The position numbers and the translations under genes were made by a program. From Stichopus chloronotus (lineage: Eukaryota; Echinodermata; Holothuroidea; Aspidochirotida; Stichopodidae): a DNA stretch of 64,000 nucleotides. The stretch is taken from contig CM037846.1 in NCBI GenBank assembly GCA_021234535.1, positions 18,617,814 to 18,681,813 of the forward strand, given 5' to 3'. Positions within the stretch are counted from its first letter, which is position 1. Each line of letters opens with the position of its first letter. The notes under the pieces are model-generated. The model was given only the letters and a program-made list of their open reading frames with translations. It made no database searches and had not been told where the DNA came from. Shown here one piece after another: positions 10,676 through 22,995 of this stretch.

Positions 10676-13600
10676 GTAAGTGCCACAGGATGAAAACCAA
10701 GTGAATATCAAAGACTGTAGCTACAACGAAAATAATTGTGCAGATACTACCCATAACATTACATGTTTAATACCATACAACACAAGTAAACACTAAACAT
10801 GTGGGCCATGAGAAGAGAGGGGGGAGGTAGTGAGTCTGTAAGACAAGGACTCCTGTATATCACTGGTAACTATGCAGCTATTATATCCATGTGTATGATA
10901 TACAGAGAGTCAATCATAGATAAATCTACACAATGCAGAGGACTTCTCTTAGATTCAGGTACATCGTATCACAGAGGAGCACCCATTGGGCCATGTATAT
11001 GGTTTACATAGGACTGCTCTTACGCCCTATTATCATTCTCCTTCATCTTCCCCTGTCCTCAGTCTCTTCGCCCTCCCCTGTTCTCATTCCCTTGTCCCCA
11101 TTCTGCTTTATTCTCTGCTACCCCCAGCCCCTAATCCTCAGTCCCCATTCCACTTTATGCTATCCTCAGTCCTCTTTCTGCTCCCCTGTCTCCATACCCC
11201 CTTTCTATCCTAAAATCCCCTTCACCTCCCTTGTTCTCAGTCTCCTCCATGTTCTCATGGCAATGACAAATTATACAACCCTCCATTAAAATGTTTGCTT
11301 AAGATTGAAAAAATTAATACCAAGAAAAAACTTTCAAATGCAAAACCAGAGGTCAACATAATGAAATGCATACAAATGGTGTGTTAAGGAAATATATCCT
11401 AAAATACAGAAAGTATGTATGTAAATCATCCACTCAAGTGTGTGTGAGTGGGGAGAGGGGGTGGAAAGCACTGCAGCAGAAATCACCAACTTGCATATCA
11501 TTTATATCTTCACTAGATAAATCATTGTAAAAGATAAACAGAAAATTACAAAATATCAACTACATATAAAAACGAGACCTGTAAACATTGGTTCTGTTGG
11601 TGAATGTAGTAGTTACTACAATACACCATGAGGTAGGTACACAAACTTCCTGAATTTATCAAGTATGCAAGGTACTGTAAAGATGACAGTAAATGAAAAC
11701 AACTTTCAACAATTAGAACAAACAGTGCTTTTGTTTGGAACAGATAACACATTCACAGGGTACATATGTCCAAGTTTCTCTTCATGAGACATAATGCTTT
11801 CATGGTAAGAATTGACTTTGCACGTAGGCAATCAATCACAGTCACACACAAATACCGTAATGCCATCACTTTGGGGCTATCCGGTCAAAATATCCCCCAG
11901 ACTGGCACATCGCGCTTTTAATGTACCAAAATGCTCCCACAGTTTATGTGGACATTCGAACAAGTATAGGAATTAAATTGAGACTTTTAGACTGAACGTA
12001 ATTGTCAAGAACATCCCTGCTACCAGCGCAGACAATCGCTTTGCAACAAGGGACTCACTTTAGAACATGAAATAGTTACAATCTCTTACTTGTGTACATG
12101 TTTTGCCACAGTTGTAGCATCTGGCTTTGGGACTAAGACTGAACAACTGTTCTTGATTCACACTCACTGGAAGAGACTCTTTGAACAAACACTGTGTATT
12201 ATTGTATTCATCTACTTACAGTATTATGCAGTTTACAGGGACTCCCTGTGAAGGTGCTAGATACATGTCACTTAACTTATTGGTTCATACAGAGCATGTA
12301 GCACATAAACTGATGAAAGAACAGAGCTGTAATAATAAGTAGTCTGCTGGTATCGTAGCTGATTCATTAAAATTACGTGGAAATATTACACATTTAATGA
12401 ATATTAACCTTTACCAAATTTAGCACTATTACTAAGACTCCTGTATTCTCAACTTTGGTGTTTTCTATCTAAAAATTTCAAAGTATTTAAGCATATAATT
12501 TATGAATTAAATGATTCTGTGTGCATGTATATGTGAGGTGTAATTCAGAAGGTAACAATGGTCAGTGTAATGTAAAATTGCATAAAAGTTAAACCAAAAT
12601 TTTGAAACAACTTTTACTTCAGTAATATCTGGTACTTGATGTAGACCAAACAATAATATCTCTAAAGGCTTCTCAATCTAGTCCACTATAGATGTGAAAG
12701 TCTCCTTCACAAATATAGTACAAAAGCAAAAAAAAAAAGAAAAAAAGAAACAGGACAAACTTTTAAAGTGACATGTAACAATGTTATTTATATTGAAAGC
12801 CAAATGTTATAATTTACTGATCTCGTACGACTTTCTTATTGCAAAAGAATTTTTGTGTCAACAGTCTAGTTGGCATGTCAATATATTTCAGAAGTAAGCA
12901 GAAAATAGACAAAATATAAACATATTTCACTGTTTTTTTTCTTTCTCTAAATCATGTAATGTAGGACAAATGGAACTATACAATCGCATTTCATTGAATG
13001 CTTTGATGCTACTGAGCAATGCAAGGCTTTGTTCATGTTTTTGTTTCAACATTTCATCACGTCACCAGTTTTCTTGTTTTTTCTTACATGACTATATTTA
13101 CTTTACACTAAAGTACTTCATGTAGGCTTTCACTTACATGGTACTGTACCAGATTCTATTGTTTTGGTCCTTTTTATTCTTCATATTGTGCTCCCATGTA
13201 AAGAAAAAGGCAAAGCAGAGACTTTGAAAACATGTTACTTTTTTCTGTCCTTCTCATCTCGTTTTTCCCATCCCATCCTCTTAATTTCTCTTTTCAACTT
13301 TGTTTCATTAATTATTGCTGGGAAATTAAAGTTGGTACAAGAGAGGAGTGACCATACTGTAAACAGATGCGAGCTAACATAACATATTTGGCACATGCTA
13401 GTGTTAACCCAGTATTCAGGTGCCCAATTGATGATGTCCAGACTGGGATTCAAAGTTTCCACCAAGGTGTTCTGTATCTCTGATAAAGAACCTGAAAATT
13501 TTACTTTTTTTCCACACAGGTTCCATTCTTCATTGCACAAAATTCAGCATGTAGGCCTATAAAATATGAACACTTAATTGCCCTGCCTGTATGAAAGATA

Positions 13601-14399
13601 CATGGTGTTATATTAATGGGAAAGCTAAATATGGTATTATGACTTCACAACAAACTCACAATCAAATGGAAGTTATATACCATACATACATTTTCTGGTA
13701 GCTGGGAACCCAACTGACTATGGACTGTAGGTAAAATGGTCTTAAGTTTGGACCCACTAGTGCAAACTCTAGAAAAACATTGCAGGAATGTAGGTGAAAT
13801 ACATAAAAGATTTACGTCATGCCTACATTATTATATGCACCAAACAATCAGAGAGACAGAATGACAGAAAACATTCTAAAATACAAGGGGATTTAAAAAA
13901 AATCATAAAAGAAATTGACAAAATATTACACAAATGGAGAAAAACTTGCTGGGGAAGTTTTCACTGTATACTACGTGTCCCTTCAAACATTGACAGTTTG
14001 GTTGATAATTTTGAGGAAGGGAGTTCTGAGCATCTTAATAACAATAAACAGTGTTCTAACATCTGGTATCAAAATCCTGCTTAATCTTCTCATTTTATGA
14101 GCATTTTCATAGTATGCAGCATTAATGCATTTAGAAAGACCTCCTTGGGTTTGGCTCTTTGGAGTATCGCTGTATTTAAAATATTCAGTTTCAAATTAAA
14201 GACCTGTAAAAAAAAACAGATTGTACTTCTACAGCTATTTATTTGTTGCATACTACACCAGATTATACTTGTTTATCATATTTAGCAGTGTGCAATACAC
14301 TTTATTTTCCTCTGCTTTGTTCATCCTATATGACATAAATTTCATTCAGAAGCCTCTAAAAGTATTTTACTTCTCTGGATATACCCCCCCCCCCCCCCT
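10676..14399. other. non-coding stretch
   Basis: Apart from the polypyrimidine block at 11035-11255 I see no structured element. AT-rich frames such as 13794-14084 (lysine-rich, 96 codons) lack splice context or similarity. Confidence 0.35.
11035..11255 (+). repeat. polypyrimidine minisatellite-like block
   Basis: About 220 bp almost wholly C/T on this strand, built from recurring pieces such as CCCTGTCCTCAGTC, CCTGTTCTCATTCCC and TTGTTCTCAGTC. The overlapping open frames at 10933-11289 and 10986-11213 are translations of this low-complexity tract, not genes. Confidence 0.75.
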
Positions 14400-15125
14400 T
14401 CCATGAATCCACAGCCTGAGAGTAATATGTACATATAAGGGAGGTAATGTTATGCCAGACATTTGGCTCTGAGTAATATAGAGGTAGTATACTATTTATA
14501 GTAAGTTACACATACTGTATATAACAGCGCTACGTCACAGTTTAGAAGAAGCACATGAATACTTATATAGGTGGAGATGTTATATATAAGCTGCTGTATG
14601 TTGTCTTTCAAGGTTCTTTGGCTCTTACTGAGAAATAATGAAGTAGTATACTCAGTCTTTGAGAGTGCATGTGAATACAAATATGAGAGGGAATGTTTGA
14701 TATGCTATGATACATTACTGAGTAATATATAAGTAGTATAATCTTAAAGTAAGTTATTACAGTATAAATATATATCAGTGGTTCAGTCACAGCATTAGAG
14801 TAGCATGTAAATACAAATATGGGAAAAATGTCATACTGTACATACATAGCTATAATGCATGAATTTTAGCTTCTACTGAGAAACACAAAGCTATCACAAT
14901 ATGGTAAGTTATTACAGCATACATATGTAAATAGTGTTAAGTCACAGGCCTTACAATACCATGTAAGTACAAATATGAGCAGAAATGTGATACATTCATG
15001 GCTAAGTTATACTGCGAGACTGCTGGCTCTCCCAGTAGAGGTTATTTACTCTTACAATAACTTATTACAGTATAAATGTATCACTGCTAAGTCATATGGC
15101 CTTAACATAGAGTAAATACAAATAT
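14400..15125 (+). repeat. diverged tandem repeat, period near 155 bp, about five units
   Basis: Two landmarks recur in order. GTAAGTTA(C/T)(A/T)... is at 14501, 14749, 14904 and (as AACTTATTAC) about 15058. CATGTAAATACAAATATG-like text is near 14548, 14660, 14798, 14953 and 15110. The last intervals are 154-157 bp and the earlier ones are shorter because of deletions. Each unit also has TACTGAG(T/A)AATA and GTCACAG. A 15-base C run (14384-14398) lies just upstream. Confidence 0.75.
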
Positions 15126-15174
15126 GGACTACTTTGTTGTTACACAAATAGTGCAGTGTTTGCATCAAGCATCC

Positions 15175-15246
15175 GGGTACCCAGCCAACAATATCAGGAC
15201 TCAATTCTGCGGGTACCTAGCCGACAATATCAGGACCCAATTCTGG
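15175..15246 (+). repeat. two-copy 36-bp direct repeat
   Basis: GGGTACCCAGCCAACAATAT at 15175 and GGGTACCTAGCCGACAATAT at 15211 start two 36-bp units that differ at a few positions. A related piece (TACCCAGCCGACTGTGGATG) follows near 15430. Confidence 0.85.
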
Positions 15247-15673
15247 AATTGCTACCCGGGCCAAAAGTTTCACTGCGCATGTGGCAAAATTCAGCATACG
15301 TCAAAGAGTAACGCTAATGTCATGCCACATACGTAAGGTACATGATACAAGCGTGCAAAGCAAATTACTGTATTATGACTTCCCAACACGCTGGAAGTCT
15401 AACAGAAGTTACATTTTCGGATACCCCTGTACCCAGCCGACTGTGGATGTCAGGTGTCCGGGGTTCAAATTTTGAATCTGTTGCAAACACTACACTATAC
15501 ATTACCACATTTTATAATCAACATCAATCACAAGGAGGTACAATCAGTGAAGAATGTATTAAAAGAAAAAAGAAAAATAATAAAGTAGCCTGTAAATATG
15601 AAAATGTCCAGAACTATTGGGTTTGGTTGATTTCACAATGCTATTGATGATAATTAATCATTACTTGTTATAT

Positions 15674-15679
15674 TTTATT
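15674..15679 (-). terminator. candidate polyadenylation signal of the sulfotransferase-like gene
   Basis: AATAAA on the minus strand, about 460 bases past the stop codon at 16137. It is the first canonical hexamer I found downstream; its use is inferred. Confidence 0.3.
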
Positions 15680-16136
15680 AAATCTACTTCACCTAATAAG
15701 GTGACAAATAACTAAACTTTTGTTGTCCAATTTAAGTAATAAAATGATAGTCTTGTCTTTGGAATATTTAATTTGATCAACTGGAAAAGCTAGAAGCTCA
15801 CTTAATAGGGACATTTGTTCACATAATTAGCAGTAAAAAATGTCCAGTTGAGAGGAAATGCCTTTTCAAAATCTTAAAATGTTATATTTAAAGATTTGAT
15901 GTCTACAAACCCTTTAACTTAAAACAAAAAGTTTGGAGCGCTTAGATTCACATATATATAGACGACTTTCCTCTTTCTTGTTTTGGGCTGAAATCCTTCA
16001 GCAGAGAACTGAGGTTTACATCTTATAAATTTAAGGAGGAGGGAATGTGTTATGGAAGGATTACCAGTACAACAACCGACAAAAGAAATGATAGATTAAA
16101 AAAAATGATTTAAAATAACCTGATTCAGAGCGTGAA

Positions 16137-16649
16137 TTATATAATACGCAAGGCATACATCTCTTCATATGAGGGAAGTTGCTTCGCAACAAGTTCCTTT
16201 ACGTCAGCGGACAAATCCTCTTTGCTTCTCATTGGCTTCGATGGAAGGAAACGGTTGCTTTTCATGGCCTGGTCAAAGACACCATGGAGCATCCCCCTCA
16301 GAAAGTGATCTTCCATGCCCCTCCACTCTTTTGCAATTTCAACTCCCTTTGGCCACCTCAGGTAGGCATCTTTCCACGGTATCTGTAGATTTTCAAACAA
16401 TTTGGAGAGTACCTCCTTTGGATTGTTCAGCATATCGTCCGTGTCTATGATTACTGCATTGGGGTCCTTCTTCTCTTTAATGTATCTCCAAAACTGATAA
16501 TGCTTTTCCCAGGCAGCACTATACATTGGATCTGATCTCAGATCAAATTTTCCTTCATCTTTGAGTTCCAGCCGTTTCATCATGTAGGTCCTGAGACCAG
16601 AGAGGGCCCGCAGGGGATGACGTATCAGAAAGACGTGTCTACATGGAAC
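16137..16649 (-). CDS. sulfotransferase-like protein, terminal exon (residues 137-306)
   Basis: Last exon of a three-exon minus-strand gene. On the coding strand the acceptor TTTGGCAG ends at 16650, and the exon opens in phase 0 with VPCRHVFLIRHPLRALSGL. This resembles the 3'-phosphate-binding segment of P-loop sulfotransferases (an Arg, then a Ser about seven residues on: R146, S153). The rest is helical and charged, with WEKHYQFWRYI, DPNAVIIDTDDMLNNP ('...vvdaedLl.nPe.', typical of the family) and LFENLQIPW, and it ends YEEMYALRII-stop. The open frame runs on upstream of the acceptor, but that extension looks intronic. The protein would transfer sulfuryl groups from PAPS; the acceptor substrate is unknown. 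Relatives in marine invertebrates are often annotated only as sulfotransferase-domain or 'branched-chain aminotransferase-like' proteins. Without a signal peptide or anchor the product should be cytosolic. Confidence 0.8.
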   Translation of the reverse strand, partial: VPCRHVFLIRHPLRALSGLRTYMMKRLELKDEGKFDLRSDPMYSAAWEKHYQFWRYIKEKKDPNAVIIDTDDMLNNPKEVLSKLFENLQIPWKDAYLRWPKGVEIAKEWRGMEDHFLRGMLHGVFDQAMKSNRFLPSKPMRSKEDLSADVKELVAKQLPSYEEMYALRII

Positions 16650-16984
16650 CTGCCAAATGATGAAAGAGTCAAGCTGTGTAAACTCCGGGCAATTAAGAAA
16701 ATAAGGCAAGGGACAAAACAGTGTGAACAAATTCAATAGGAAGTTTTACTAATCAACATTTGAATTGGTAAGCAGTCAATCCACTTTGATAAGCACATTA
16801 CAAACAAACAGGACAATTCTAAAAACTCACTTAACAAGAAAATCCAAAGACTTTGTGATTCCTTGCCAATATTAATGAAGGACGTAGTATAACATGTACA
16901 TATCAATTTTGCGATTCAAACATATATCATTCTAGAGAAAGAATACCTACACTAAACTTTTTTGACCACTGTGTTTACCAAGCA

Positions 16985-18357
16985 GTTTTATATATTTCTG
17001 ACCTCTGGTGACCTCAAATGAAATTCGACCTCCACCAAAATCAATGGGAATCATCTACTCACTATGACCAACCCTCACACTTAGCATGAAATTAGTCAAG
17101 ATAAGAGAGATTCTTGAAATACCATGTTTACCATATTTTCAGTTTGATGACCTCTGATGACCTAAAATGACTTTGACCTTCTTCACTCAAAACAATAGGG
17201 ATCATCTACTCACTATGACCAACCCACACACTAAGTATAATATTAGTTTAAGTTATGCTTCCTGAGATACCGTGTTCACAAGGTTTTCACAGTTTGAACT
17301 CTGATGACCTCCAATGACCTTTGACATTCACCAAAAACTTCATGGATCATCCACTCTCCATGACCAACCCTCACACTAAGTATGACATTAGTCACAATTA
17401 CCCTTCTTGAGATATTGTGTCTATAAGGTTTCCACATTTCGACCTCTGGTGACCTCAAACAGCCTTTCACCTCTCCAAAAAAAAGTGGGGAATATCTATT
17501 CAATATGACCTACCCACACAAGAAGTAATACGTTAGTCATGGCTATACTTCTTGAGATATAGTGCTTATATTGTGCTTGCAAAGGTTTCACAATTTGACC
17601 TCTGGTGACCTCAAATGGCCTTTGACCTTCACCCAAAACAATAGGGATCACCTACTCACTATGACCAACCAACACACTAAGTATGAAATAAGTCAAGGTT
17701 ATGCTTCTTGAGATCCTGTTGTGAGGTTTCACAGTTTGACCCCTGATGAACTCAAATGACTTTTGACCTCTATGAAAAATAGTAGGGATCATCTACTCAA
17801 TATGAAAACCCACACAAGAAGCACGACAGTAGTCACAGCTATACTTCTTGAGATATAGTGTTCATATTGTGTTTGCAGAGGTTTCACAATTTGACATCTG
17901 GTGACCTCAAATGTCCTTTGACCTTCACCAAAAACAATAGAGATCACCAACTCACTATGACCTACCTACACACTTACTATGAAATAAGTCACGGTTATGC
18001 TTCTTGAGATATTGTTGTGAGGTTTTCACAGTTTGACCTCTGATGAAGTCAAATGACCTTTGACCTCTATGAAAAATATTGGGGAGCATCTATTCAATAT
18101 GAAAAACCCACACAAGGAGCACAGCATTAGCCACAGCTACACTTGTTGAGATACAGTGTTTATATTGTGTTTGCAGAGGTTTCACAATCTGACATCTGGT
18201 GACCTCAAATGGCCTTTGACCTCCACCAAAAACAATAGGGATCATCTACTCAATATGATTAACCAACACACCAAGTATGAGATTAGCAAAGTTACCCTTC
18301 TTGAGATATCATGTCTACAAGCAAGGTGACACACACACATACACCCACACACACACT
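16985..18357 (-). repeat. (TG)n-capped satellite array 1 with nuclear-receptor half-sites
   Basis: About nine monomers. TGACCTCTGGTGACC-like starts are at 16999, 17147, 17295, 17440, 17596, 17737, 17892, 18033 and 18190 (plus-strand coordinates). Intervals alternate 141 and 155-157 bp from 17596 on, a dimeric higher-order unit of 296-298 bp. The array ends at 18327-18357 in a CA tract, so on the minus strand it reads (TG)n, then 'CTTGTAGACATGATATCTCA', then the units. A perfect TGACCTTTGACCT is at 18054-18066. Confidence 0.85.
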
Positions 18358-18989
18358 CCCGCACACGACACGACCATCTCATTGATTCCTTTGGCCTTCG
18401 GCAAGAGATCATAAATGTGCCATAAGCAGTTCAAACAATTCCTTTTGCAATAACATAAATTTACTAATGATAGTGAGAGACACCTTTTTTTGTAAAGTTT
18501 CAAAGATAATGAGCAGCTTTCCTCAGGTTGCACAACAGCAAGCTTCAGGAAAGTCAACTTAAAACTGAGTTGAATAGACCTATTCGGCTATATAAGCTAT
18601 TCAGTCTATTCATTTCTGATGTCTATTCACCTGAGTTTGAGGTAGGCTCACAAGAATTAAGAATCTCCAAAGCTTTGGTTACCTTCACAACTTGGTGGAC
18701 ATAATCACTGTACATGCTTGCTTCTACAGCTAAACTAAGTCTCAATATCAGAGATAGTGATTTCACAGGTACCCCAGGTACCAGGACAACATTGTCTGAC
18801 CTGGATCCAAAATTACTACCCAGTTCCTTCACAAAATGCAAAACAACAAAACTGCTGTGAGAACACATTGTGCCAATTTGCCGAATTTTGCCCACTATAC
18901 ACAGCAAATAGTTCAGAACAGAATTTTCTTCTTTTACTGTGCAAAAATCTGTGGTGACAGGTACTGTAGGTTTAGGCATTTGTGTGAAT

Positions 18990-19745
18990 TACAGTATTTG
19001 TAATACCAGTGTCCAAGAACTTTCGTTTGGATTTACATTTGGTCTTCGTACAACCTGTATGCTATTGAAATTCATGATTGCCAACATAATCAACTGCACT
19101 CAGTAACACTCAACACTAATTCTTTTCCTTAATATATAAATATTCATGCTTTTTTGAGCCAATAATAAACATCAAGAAAGACTCATAAATACAGAAACCT
19201 TTGACCTTAGATGAGACACCTTTGAAATTGTTTGCAGGTGTTACTACGTACATGTTAAATAACGGTACATACAAACACCTGCTTAGAAGGTATGGGATTT
19301 GTTAGATGAATATCTCTTGTAGATAACAATATTTCTTGAAAAAAAAAAAATAATTTGTCTTGATTTCCAGATGTTCCCCAACTATTGAATCATACCTACG
19401 GTTTGCATTCAATGATCATCAGTTTGGTGACAACTTGTTTCTCCATAGAAATAGACAAACCAGAGTGACATCAGGCTAACTACGAACACACTGAACAAAT
19501 GAAGCCCAACACAATAGGCAGTGTCCCTGCCTGTCATTCAAAACAGCTCTGTCTTCAATATTTGCAATTTATAATGAACATTCAGCCCATTAATTTGTTC
19601 CTTTCATATCTCACTACCCTTTAAGGAAGATAGCTTCAAGCTTATTGAGACTAATATTATCCTAAAATTTCCACTGAATTTGTGTCACGTGATTTCTTGA
19701 GAACACCTTTGAAATACAGAGTTTGGGCTTCACTTATTGTTCCAT
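18990..19745 (+). repeat. interspersed ~0.75-kb repeat, copy A
   Basis: Matches, in the same order and orientation, two separated blocks at 43825-44110 and 47090-47505. Shared text includes TTCTTTTCCTTA..TATAAATATTCATG, CCTTAGATGAGA, the pair ACACTGAACAAATGAAGCC at 19488 and 47161, and CCTAAAATTT. It stops about 50 bp before the donor of the middle sulfotransferase exon. No coding potential is seen and the family is unknown. Confidence 0.7.
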
Positions 19746-19793
19746 GAGGCCATTCTGGTTCATCTATTTCTTTGGGTTTCTCACATGACTTAC

Positions 19794-19905
19794 ATTTTCA
19801 GGAAGAGCATCACAATGACCCTGCATTCCAGATACTTGGTCTTTAATGAAGATAAATTTCTTCCCTGCTTCTTCTTTTTCTAGTTCAGTTTTTACCCAGG
19901 AGTAG
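19794..19905 (-). CDS. sulfotransferase-like protein, middle exon (residues 99-136)
   Basis: Too short to stand out as an open frame. I found it by searching for the expected segment between the two larger exons. On the coding strand the acceptor ATAATTTCAG ends at 19906 and the donor GTAAGT begins at 19793. The 112 bases give one base completing a Ser codon (AG|C) from exon 1, then 37 codons. These start YSWVKTELEKEE and include GKKFIFIKDQVSG, the 'vF.KD' strand that precedes the 3'-binding region in this family. They end at ALPEN in phase 0, so the join reads LPEN|VPCRHVFLIRHP. Both junctions keep the frame, which supports the model. Confidence 0.75.
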
Positions 19906-20489
19906 CTGAAATTATAAAAGACATTATATAGAGAAGTACATGCAAGGCATTAAAGCACTATGTGGGTAATGTAGATAATCCACAAAGTGGTTGTTTGATT
20001 ATGTATGTTAAAGGAAAAAACATGAGTTGATATTTTTGACTGTGTTATATAGATGGTACATGAGGTGGTTAGAGCTTGATTTGGTTGTGTAGAGGATTCA
20101 GACAGTGGTCGATCGATTGGGTTATGTCGCCCTCTATTGGGTGTCAGTTTGGCATGCTCAAGGTGGAACTTTGATTGGGTTATATAGAGGATAGATATAG
20201 ATGAAGAGGTGGCACTGAAGTTTGGTTGGGATATGCAAATGATCCAGGAGGTTGTTAGGGTACTGAAAATTGATTTTTGGGGGTGACACCTCCTGGAACA
20301 TTAACCCAACAGAAGAATGTTTAAACCAGAATACCAAAATGCATTGTGGTTTCGATGGATCTGAATAATGAAATGTTATCTCTTTTCTTTGTGCACGGGT
20401 AAATCTGAATATATTGGCAAAATATAGTTTTGTGCTGATCATGGAAATCATTGCACATCTACTTTATATTAGGTATAATATTCATCCCA

Positions 20490-20790
20490 AGGTTCCTGTC
20501 TCAAAATATTATGTTAACAAGGTATTTGAGTTTCATTTCTGCTTTATTTATCAAAAGACATCATGTTAATGAGGTATGAGGTTTTGACTCTAGTTACTCA
20601 GATGACCTTGACCCCCACTAAAAACAGTAAGGTTGCCTCCTGTGATGAAAATACGTCTACGCTTGAAGTATGACATTCAGCAAAGTTTCCTACTTGAAGA
20701 TATTGTGTTAATGTGATTTTCGGGGTTCGACCACACATGACCCCTTTAAAACAATTCGGTTCTTCCTTTGATCAATAAATCCATCTACAA
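20490..20790 (-). repeat. diverged satellite monomers without a microsatellite cap
   Basis: Two worn units with TCTCAAAATATTATGTTAACAA, TGACCTTGACCCCCACTAAA and GAAGATATTGTGTTAATGTG. They have the same orientation as the neighbouring arrays. Confidence 0.65.
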
Positions 20791-22369
20791 AGCATGATAT
20801 CTATCAATGGCACAATCTAATCTGTGACACCCTCCGGGCTGTGGCATGGTTAGGATATCTTTAACACTGTACTGTGTCAGGCCTAACATACGTATTAAAG
20901 TTAATCGTTAGTGTTGTACTATCGATAACTTCGGCAAACTCGTTAATGAAATATTTTAGTATCTTCACCTGATTTCCTTCTGAATCTTTCCACAAACTAA
21001 CTGAATAGATACATTTCAACCACGCATCTCGTTAGAATTGGTCTAATATCGCCATGAATCCCACAAATATGGGCAAAACACTTCATCTTCCTCCAGGAGC
21101 TCTGCTTTTTATGTTGACAAATCAATGTTTACAGGAATGTAATACACGATGTATTACAGTACGCGCTTTTTGATTTGTTGAAGAAAAGTGCAACCTACTG
21201 AAATGCTATGAGACAAAGAATCTGATTGGTTAAAATACGCAACTTTTTCAGTTAACAAGAAAGCCAAGAGGCTTAGTGATTCCTTGCCATTAATACATGC
21301 AATATACTGCAGTAACCACAGGCTACCAGATGAAGCCATTAATACTGTACATCATTTTCCAATACCTACTGCACACATGTAATGTAAGATAACACTGGAG
21401 GCCAAGAATTCTCTACCATGCACAGTGGCACCCTAGGTACAGTACGAATTTTCCAGGAACAAGAGATATACTCATATGACAGTTGAAATGATTGCTAATG
21501 ATATAAACTACATAAATTCCGCCATGTACCCCATCACATGACCAAATAATATCTCTATTGTACAATAAGACTTTTCCCTCAAAGAAATCTTTGATGTTAA
21601 ACTATCTCCACTTCAGAAAACAAATCTATTCCACATTGTTTGATGACAGAAGGAGAGCTGTATTTCAGATAGTGATTCCTCTGGGAAAGCAGGTCAACCT
21701 TTTCTCCCCATTTTCAACAGAGGTCATTGGTCAATCACCATTTTCAGACAAAAAGAAATGACTCAGATGGAATTAGAAGCCAATTATGGCTTTGGGAACT
21801 ATATAAGTAAGCACTTTTAACTGTCAAAACAACAACAATAAATAAAAGAAGCATGATACCAAATACTGTACTGCTGATTCGTGGACTTAATACTGTAGAA
21901 ACTTAAGGGTGCATGTTACCTGCTGAACTTAACCAAATTGGGCTTTCAGATACTCTACAGATGTTTTCAGACATATTTTATCAGAAACCAGCATAATGCC
22001 AGCTGAAGATGCATAGATGAAGTTTTATCATTATAAGTCAAAGACTTGTAAAATTAGTACAGCAACTACTGTACACTTTATAACCTGACTGACAGATAAA
22101 AGTTTTCAAATTAGAACTTCCTAAATGTGCAAGCATTGCCAGCCTTTGCTTGGAAGGGGGCTCAAATACCTTCTACCCATAGGAAAAGACAGAAAAGTGA
22201 AACAACACCAGCAAAGGTCCTAACATTTTGTACTCAGATGACCTTTGGTCCACATCAAAACCAAAACCAATACTGATATTTATATACTCCATCCAAAAAG
22301 AACTTTAAAGTGTAAAATTGTCTCTCCTTTGTAAAAAGTGAAATTATCTCCCCTTGGTAAATAGTGTGT

Positions 22370-22995
22370 TTACATGTTTTTTCGCACGTTATGACCTCAG
22401 ATGGCCTTCGACCCCCACAGAAAACGATTCCGGTTTTTTTTTCCTTTGACCCAACTGCGCCTACACACCAAGTATGACATGCATCAAAGTTTCCCATCTC
22501 AAGATATTGTGTTAACAATGTTTTGGGGGTCTGACCTCCAGTGACCTCAAATGACCTTTGACCCCCACCAAAAACGAACGCATTCTTCCTCTGACAATAA
22601 CACATCTACATACCCACTGTGACATTCATCCAAGTTTCCTATCTCAAGATATCGTGTTAACAAAGTTTTCAGGGTCTCACCCCGTTGACCTCAAATGACC
22701 TTTGACCCCCACCAAAAACAATAGGGTTCTTCCTCTGATGATAATGCATCTACACACAAAGTATGACATTAATCCAAGTTTCCTATCTCAAGATATTGTG
22801 CTAACAAGGTTTTCAGAGTTTGAGCCCTGGTGACCCCAAACGACCTTTGACCCCACCAAAAATAATAAGGTTCTTCCTATCACTATGAGGCATCCATGTA
22901 CCAAGTTTGAAAATATTCAGACCTTCCCTTCTTCAGATATCGTGTTAACAAGCTAAGTGTCACACACACACACACACCCTCACACACACGCACAT
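22370..22995 (-). repeat. (TG)n-capped satellite array 2
   Basis: Four monomers start near 22391, 22532, 22675 and 22820 (141-145-bp intervals). The array ends in a CA tract (about 22962-22995) and is followed by GAATGCATAGGTTTCTCTTTC, the conserved leader seen beside other TG caps. TGACCTTTGACCC occurs at 22552 and 22696. Confidence 0.85.

Larger units (their letters stand above)
16650..19793 (-). other. intron 2 of the sulfotransferase-like gene
   Basis: About 3.1 kb bounded on the coding strand by GTAAGT (19793 downward) and TTTGGCAG (ending 16650), phase 0. It contains a short ATTCCTTGCCA family copy (16845-16885), the long satellite array at 16985-18357 and repeat copy A (18990-19745). 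Confidence 0.7.

Noticed and set aside
10933..11289. Overlapping 118- and 75-codon frames rich in Ser, Pro and Leu
   Set aside because: Translations of the polypyrimidine block.
13794..14084. 96-codon lysine-rich frame
   Set aside because: AT-rich composition explains it; no splice sites or family resemblance.
15455..15480. GGGGTTCAAATTTTGAATC, resembling a tRNA T-arm
   Set aside because: No acceptor, D or anticodon arms upstream.
22255..22605. 116-codon minus-strand frame in satellite array 2, and similar frames at 25046-25399 and 62848-63198
   Set aside because: They share repeated peptides such as GGGQRSFEVTGGQ because the satellite has no stop in that frame; they are repeats, not genes.
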